From positions 4,695,679-4,759,678 of the forward strand of contig ML680098.1 in NCBI GenBank assembly GCA_007922225.1: DNA of 64,000 bases, given 5' to 3'. The DNA is from Emydura subglobosa (Eukaryota; Chordata; Testudines; Chelidae). This document shows, piece after piece, positions 59,822 to 64,000 of the stretch. Under the pieces are notes generated by a model, which did not search any database, was not told the DNA's origin, and worked only from the letters and a program-made list of their open reading frames with translations. Numbering within the stretch: position 1 is the first letter of the stretch; every line of letters starts with the position of its first letter. The position numbers and the translations under genes were made by a program.

Positions 59822-59905
59822 TATATAGTGAGACTAGATGCATGAATGTTTGTTAAGCACTTTGAAATCCCAAGTGGAAGCTATACAAGTGCAAAACACA
59901 TGGTC
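59822..59905 (+). repeat. Old SINE/LINE tail
   Basis: 'tttgttaagcactttgaaat' followed by 'cccaagtggaagctatacaa' and 'gtgc' matches the widespread tail 'gtaaagcactttgagatc...gaaaggtgctatataagtgc' of ancient amniote repeats. It is the inverted counterpart of the start of the copy at 30016. Confidence 0.6.
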
Positions 59906-60062
59906 TATACTAAAATGAGTGCCCTCCCTAACATGACCAGTTAGAAATAAAAACAACATATCCATGGATAAATTTGTACTTAGGAAAAGACAATACTTTT
60001 AACTCAGTATAAATCAAATCCATATTACATATGTTGTACTAGATGGTTTTGTAATTGAATAG

Positions 60063-60165
60063 AAAAAAAAAGGACCTGACTCTACCCTCCCCATTAGTAT
60101 AAATGAGGAACTTTATAGTGAATGGAATTATACTAGTGAAAACATTCTGGAAAGCACACAATCGG
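60063..60165. repeat. Palindromic MITE-like fragment
   Basis: 'ggacctgactctaccctccc', 'cattagtataaatgaggaac' and 'tgaatggaattatactagtg' follow the order of the sauropsid family 'ggcctgattctccc...ccagtgtaaatcaggagtaactcc...tggagttacactggtg'. It is decayed. Confidence 0.5.
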
Positions 60166-61119
60166 ATATACTGTTTTTATTATGGCTGGAGAGTAATTAC
60201 AAGCCAAAGCTCTACAATAAAGAGACCCACATACATTGTGAACAACAAAGTCATGCTCATTCACATGCTGCCCATTTGAGACGAACTAAGGTGATTGTGC
60301 ACACTTGTTTGTCCCACAAATGTAGTTCCTTAAAATGTGACTGCTTCCTCGTCTCTCCACCCAGCATAGGTCTTCTGAGAAATACTGAAACTGATTTAGA
60401 GAGCAGATTTATTTGTGAATGACATAACCTTCTGTCATAGCCTTTTAATAAGTCAGTTTTATGGAGTAAGAAATGAATGGACTGCAGCAATTTAAATCAA
60501 CAATCCTTTTTATTTGCCTTTCTGCTGCCAATACTCCAAATTTTCCCCTTGATGAGGAAAATGCATGTCAACCTATTTTTAGACATAAATTAATGCAAGG
60601 GCTGTAATCAGTGGGTTACAAAGGACATGCATAGTGCATAAGAAACATTACACTCTCCTTAAATTATAAAGTTTGTTTTCGTATTGTTTTTTTAAACCAC
60701 ACAACCAATCTATTTCTTTTTATTATAGAGCCAAAGGTGATTACTTCATAGTTGAAAGATTTGATGCCTAACCAACACCTACACCAACACCAACTTTTTA
60801 AAGACAACTTTAGCCTGAACAGCTTTTACTCCTGCCTTCTCTCCCATTGAAAGGAGATTAAAGCTGACATATGAGTAGACTCTACTAGGCAGCTTCCTTG
60901 GGCTCAGGAAGCATCACTTGCCCATTTCCTGAAGCCAACCTTCTCCTCCCAGATGAATTACCAACTCACACAATGAAGCTCTCAGTGCACACCCAACCTG
61001 GGTCCTCCATATTGCACTTTAAAGATTACATCAACTATGCAGCATCATCTGAGAAATTTGGGGACCCTTTACCAAGCTGATGCAAAGAATCTGCCCTTTA
61101 TACCTTGTTCTCCTTCACT
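60166..61119. other. Non-coding DNA, nothing assigned
   Basis: No gene or named repeat is seen. Confidence 0.5.
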
Positions 61120-61262
61120 TGCTTAGTGTACCCACCTGCTGTCTTTTATCCTAGACCTCAGGATACAAGCTTTTCAGGCAGGTCTTTTTGTTATGCATTT
61201 GTATAGCACCTAGCTCAACAGGCTACAGACCTATAGCACAGTACAAATAATGATAATATACC
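61120..61262 (-). repeat. MIR-like family, minus-strand copy
   Basis: 'tttgtatagcacctagctca' followed by 'caggctacagacctatagca' and 'cagtacaaataatgataata' is the reverse complement of the start of the family at 5581 ('attaccatagcaccca...gggccccactgggtt'). The preceding 'caagcttttcaggcaggtct' fits the 'aagctcttcggggcagggac' segment. It ends in an ATAATA tail. Confidence 0.6.
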
Positions 61263-61324
61263 CTTATCTCTCCCAATATCTTTAGTTGTGAGTGTACAAC
61301 CTCTCTGGAAATAAAACCGCTTAC

Positions 61325-62040
61325 ACTTAGGTGTCCGCTCTGATTGTGGAAGACCAGGTGCCAGCTCATGCAGAAACCTCAGGTCAATTCACTCGTGTAC
61401 TAATCTATATCAAAGTAATTGTTAAAGGTATAAGAGTATATTTGGCATTTAAACTTCATGAAAATTAATGAGAAGTTACACGCATTGTTTTCACTTATCT
61501 ATATCCTGTTATAATGAAGTAGCAAACATTACATTGTATGTACCCATGTAACTAAATAATCCATCATAAAAATAAAGCAGCCTTGTGGAATGCAAATGAA
61601 GAGCTTCAACAGAACAGTGCTAATTTCAAGGCAAGGGATTATTGTGTGTGATGTTCAGAGGTCAAAGACTCTAAAGGCCTTCCTCACTCTCCATCAAAGG
61701 AAAAGCCCACATGGGTAGGGACCCCGTCAGCTTGTTTACTGTGAAAAGAAGCTGTAAGTATGGATTCAAGGAAAGATCCTGCATCTCTGGACTGTTTGGA
61801 TTCTAACAGGCAAAATAGCTGAACGACAAGACAGAGATCCCCAGAGTTAATCTGGGTATCCCTAAGACTTTTGAGAAACTGGTAGATTACTACGTCTCTA
61901 CCACCACTTGGAATTATAGACTGACTCACCTGTACATATATTTTTACCTGCTTTAACCTCTCAATAGCTCTCATTTCCTTTTGTTAGCTAATAAACCTTT
62001 TAGCTACTGCATCGCTACTGTTTTGGAGGCTGGGGTTTGG
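61325..62040 (+). mobile_element. LTR-like element
   Basis: Phrases 'caaagactctaaaggccttc', 'ttggattctaacaggcaaaa', 'taagacttttgagaaactgg' plus 'tagattactac', and 'cacctgtacatatatttttac' with 'cctctcaatagctctcattt' match my recollection of a turtle LTR. A poly(A) signal AATAAA at 61990-61995 sits near the right end, as expected for an LTR R region. No internal gene region adjoins it. Exact ends and target duplication were not found. Confidence 0.45.
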
Positions 62041-63419
62041 ACAAGACCAGCTGCTATTCTTTTTCTCTCAATGTATTTTCATAGTTACTATAGCGCAAAA
62101 CTTCTACAAGGCAACTGAAGATGACAAAGCAACAATATGCTGGTTTCAAATGCTATCAGAAACCTTTTAGGATATTCTGTATAACCTGTAAATTTTTGGT
62201 CCTGCATCGCATAAGTCCACCTGGAAAACTGTAGTTATATATTTCGATCTTTAAAATAGATGGATGATTCTAAGGGAAAGCTCTCTGCCTTATGTTTGTT
62301 TTTGTGCTTTCAGTGTCCACTTAGTGCACACAAATGCTTGAAGTAATTTAGCCTATTATTACCCTTGACATTCTAGAAGAGTTTAAAATTTATGGTTATG
62401 AAAGTGTTTTTAAAAAAAAGTTGGAAAGTTTCTAAGAAGATTCAAGATAGAAAAGTGTATTTCACTCTTTTTATGAGGCTGTTCATGAGAGCTAAGCAAT
62501 TTGTTGTAAAAGAACATAAAAATATTGAGTCTGGAGAAAGTTATTCATTCCATAAAGCTCTGTCCCTCTTAATACTTCATTTCTCCAACAACAGCCCTTG
62601 ATCACTTCATAAATGAGCCACATGGCAGCATGTGAACAGCCTTGTCCAGTAGGCTATTTCAAACATATTGAGGGTGTTTATGATGGGTACTTAGATTTCA
62701 CCTATATAGCAGCCAAGCTCTATATAAAAGAAAATCTTATCTTATAAGCCTTAATAGCAAAAGTTTATATATCTGAAAATCATACAATTCCAGATACACT
62801 CAAATTGACCTTTAAGTTCTTCAAAAAGTCTTTTTTTTTTTTTAAAAAAAGTGAAACTATGGTGGGTTAAGAATTTAATGCAAATTACATTCCAAAGTTT
62901 CAGCTGAAACTAAACTGGCTTCTGAATAATTTATGTATGAAAAAGTACATTTTGGGTGTGCATTCCTATTGATTTAAATTTATTATATGATAACTCAAGC
63001 ATGTGTTGAGTTAACAGGATGACTGAATTTATTCAGTCCAGGATAAAGTTGAGTCCAAAGTGTTTATACTGGATACATTTTGGATCTGTAGTGTTTTCAT
63101 TCCAGGTTACAGTTATTCCCAAGCTAATAGGAAGTACGTCCAAATTATTACAGTGCTGAAAAAATTAAATAGTCACATTTTGAATTAACAGGAAGAAATT
63201 TTTAAAGTAGAAACTGGCATGTAGTCAGCTTTAAACGGTTAAATCAAACCCCTCTTCTTGGTTTTGTATGGCTATTTCTTCTCCTTATTCCCTTGGTTTT
63301 TTTCCCCACATTTCTTTGCTTCAAAACTATATAGTAGATGCTGTTCCTCTGTAATAATGCATCTCACAAGTTGTCCATTCCACTCCATCTTTTCTCCTAA
63401 ATCTTGGTTCTTGCTTTTG
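62041..63419. other. AT-rich non-coding DNA
   Basis: T13 followed by A7 lies at 62831-62850. No gene or named repeat is seen. Confidence 0.5.
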
Positions 63420-63830
63420 TCATATGTTGCCATGACCCTGCAACCTCAGATCCTGATTCTCACATTCCACACAGCCTGCATGTCCAAAATACTGAATCTA
63501 AAAATCCTCTTTGCTGCTTGCAGTTCTTCCCCCCCATCACTCCTTTCATCATTTCCCTGTACTGGCTTTCGGTCTCCTTTTACATCAGACTCAAACTCCT
63601 TTTTCTGAGCTCCAACGCCAAACAAAATGTATTTTATCCTGGTATCTGATCTGCAATCTACTCCTATTCCTAGATACATGCCCTCCACTGTACCTTCTCA
63701 AAGCACCTTGCTACTCATTTCTGCCAGTTATTCCATGACTTTTATCATACTGCTCTTAATGCACAGGTTCCCCTGGCTTTTTATGCTGTGCAACTTCACT
63801 TTCCTCCTTTGAGCTCCTCCTAAAACGATC
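63420..63830 (+). repeat. Old pyrimidine-rich LINE 3' relic
   Basis: A long C/T-rich text with 'accctgcaacctcagatcct', 'cctgtactggctttcggtct', 'ccttttacatcagactcaaa' and 'ctcctttttctgagc' resembles the 3' region of an old sauropsid LINE family whose far end is seen at 48380-48690. Overlapping open frames of 61-116 codons in all three frames are by-products of its composition. Confidence 0.4.
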
Positions 63831-64000
63831 ACATAACTATATCTGATGCAGGGACTCTACTTTAGCACCGGCCACTCTATCCCCAGGCTGAATTTTCCCC
63901 CTCAATTCATTAACAACTTTCTGGACACCCCATTTCCCCAAAAACATATGTAATAGATCCACACCTATGTAGTGGCATAGCTTGGAATAGAAATTTGGGT

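Noticed and set aside
1..64000. CRISPR arrays, operons, prophage, bacterial regulatory sites
   Set aside because: The repeat content is vertebrate throughout, and no regularly spaced direct repeats or gene clusters occur.
1..64000. A new multi-gene biological system
   Set aside because: There is no set of intact genes in the window. The notable structures are transposon relics and possible regulatory DNA.

Overview
This is vertebrate nuclear DNA: AT-rich, non-coding, and carrying the repeat spectrum of a non-avian sauropsid. I judge a turtle most likely. The evidence is CR1 LINE sequence, MIR/CORE-type SINE relics, many short palindromic (MITE-like) elements built on motifs such as 'gacttcaatggga' and 'cctgatcctgcaaag', and a 118-bp element with 'gtgaccagatgtcc' ends that I associate with turtle genomes. 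The turtle call rests on memory of repeat families, not on a search. No bacterial, plasmid or phage feature is present. I find no protein-coding gene I can support: open frames are short, lack a recognisable family, and mostly fall in low-complexity or repeat DNA. One 89-bp possible exon (1480-1568, minus) is reported only as a weak candidate. The window is therefore best read as intergenic DNA or the inside of a very long intron. There is one 400-N assembly gap (31679-32078), abutting a CA repeat. | Layout. 1-5580: unique AT-rich DNA with poly-T tracts. 5581-6845: MIR-like and tRNA-derived SINE pieces. 6846-16180: mostly unique DNA, two neighbouring palindromic elements (11895-12318) and a complete hAT MITE with a perfect 8-bp target duplication (15259-15456). 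16181-16498: a second complete hAT-type MITE with a perfect 8-bp duplication, whose core is a large imperfect palindrome around a consensus RFX X-box. 19450-26090: another MITE, an unassigned old repeat, a MIR copy, and a GC/CCAAT-rich LTR-like block with a mariner-like MITE inside it. 26096-33304: unique, possibly conserved non-coding DNA with a small MITE, a MIR copy and the gap. 33305-35611: a decayed full-length hAT transposon with transposase remnants, followed by a 62-bp CpG-dense islet. 36019-42650: MITEs, an ancient SINE and unique DNA. 42655-44740: a decayed RTE-like LINE split by a GC-rich nested insertion (44077-44527). 46092-49677: MIR-like SINE, a 75-bp tandem duplication, a long purine-rich tract, an old LINE tail and an LTR-like element. 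51314-56320: the turtle-type MITE, a hAT-like MITE, DIRS-like and CR1 retrotransposon fragments, and a tRNA-SINE. 59822-63830: old SINE/LINE tails and a second LTR-like element. | No set of genes here works together as a pathway. The biology is the layered history of transposons (hAT, Tc1/mariner-like, CR1, RTE-like, DIRS-like, LTR, MIR/tRNA SINEs), with stretches between them that may hold regulatory DNA. The most interesting single object is the hAT MITE at 16189-16490, which carries a perfect RFX site and ETS-like motifs inside a cruciform-capable palindrome.
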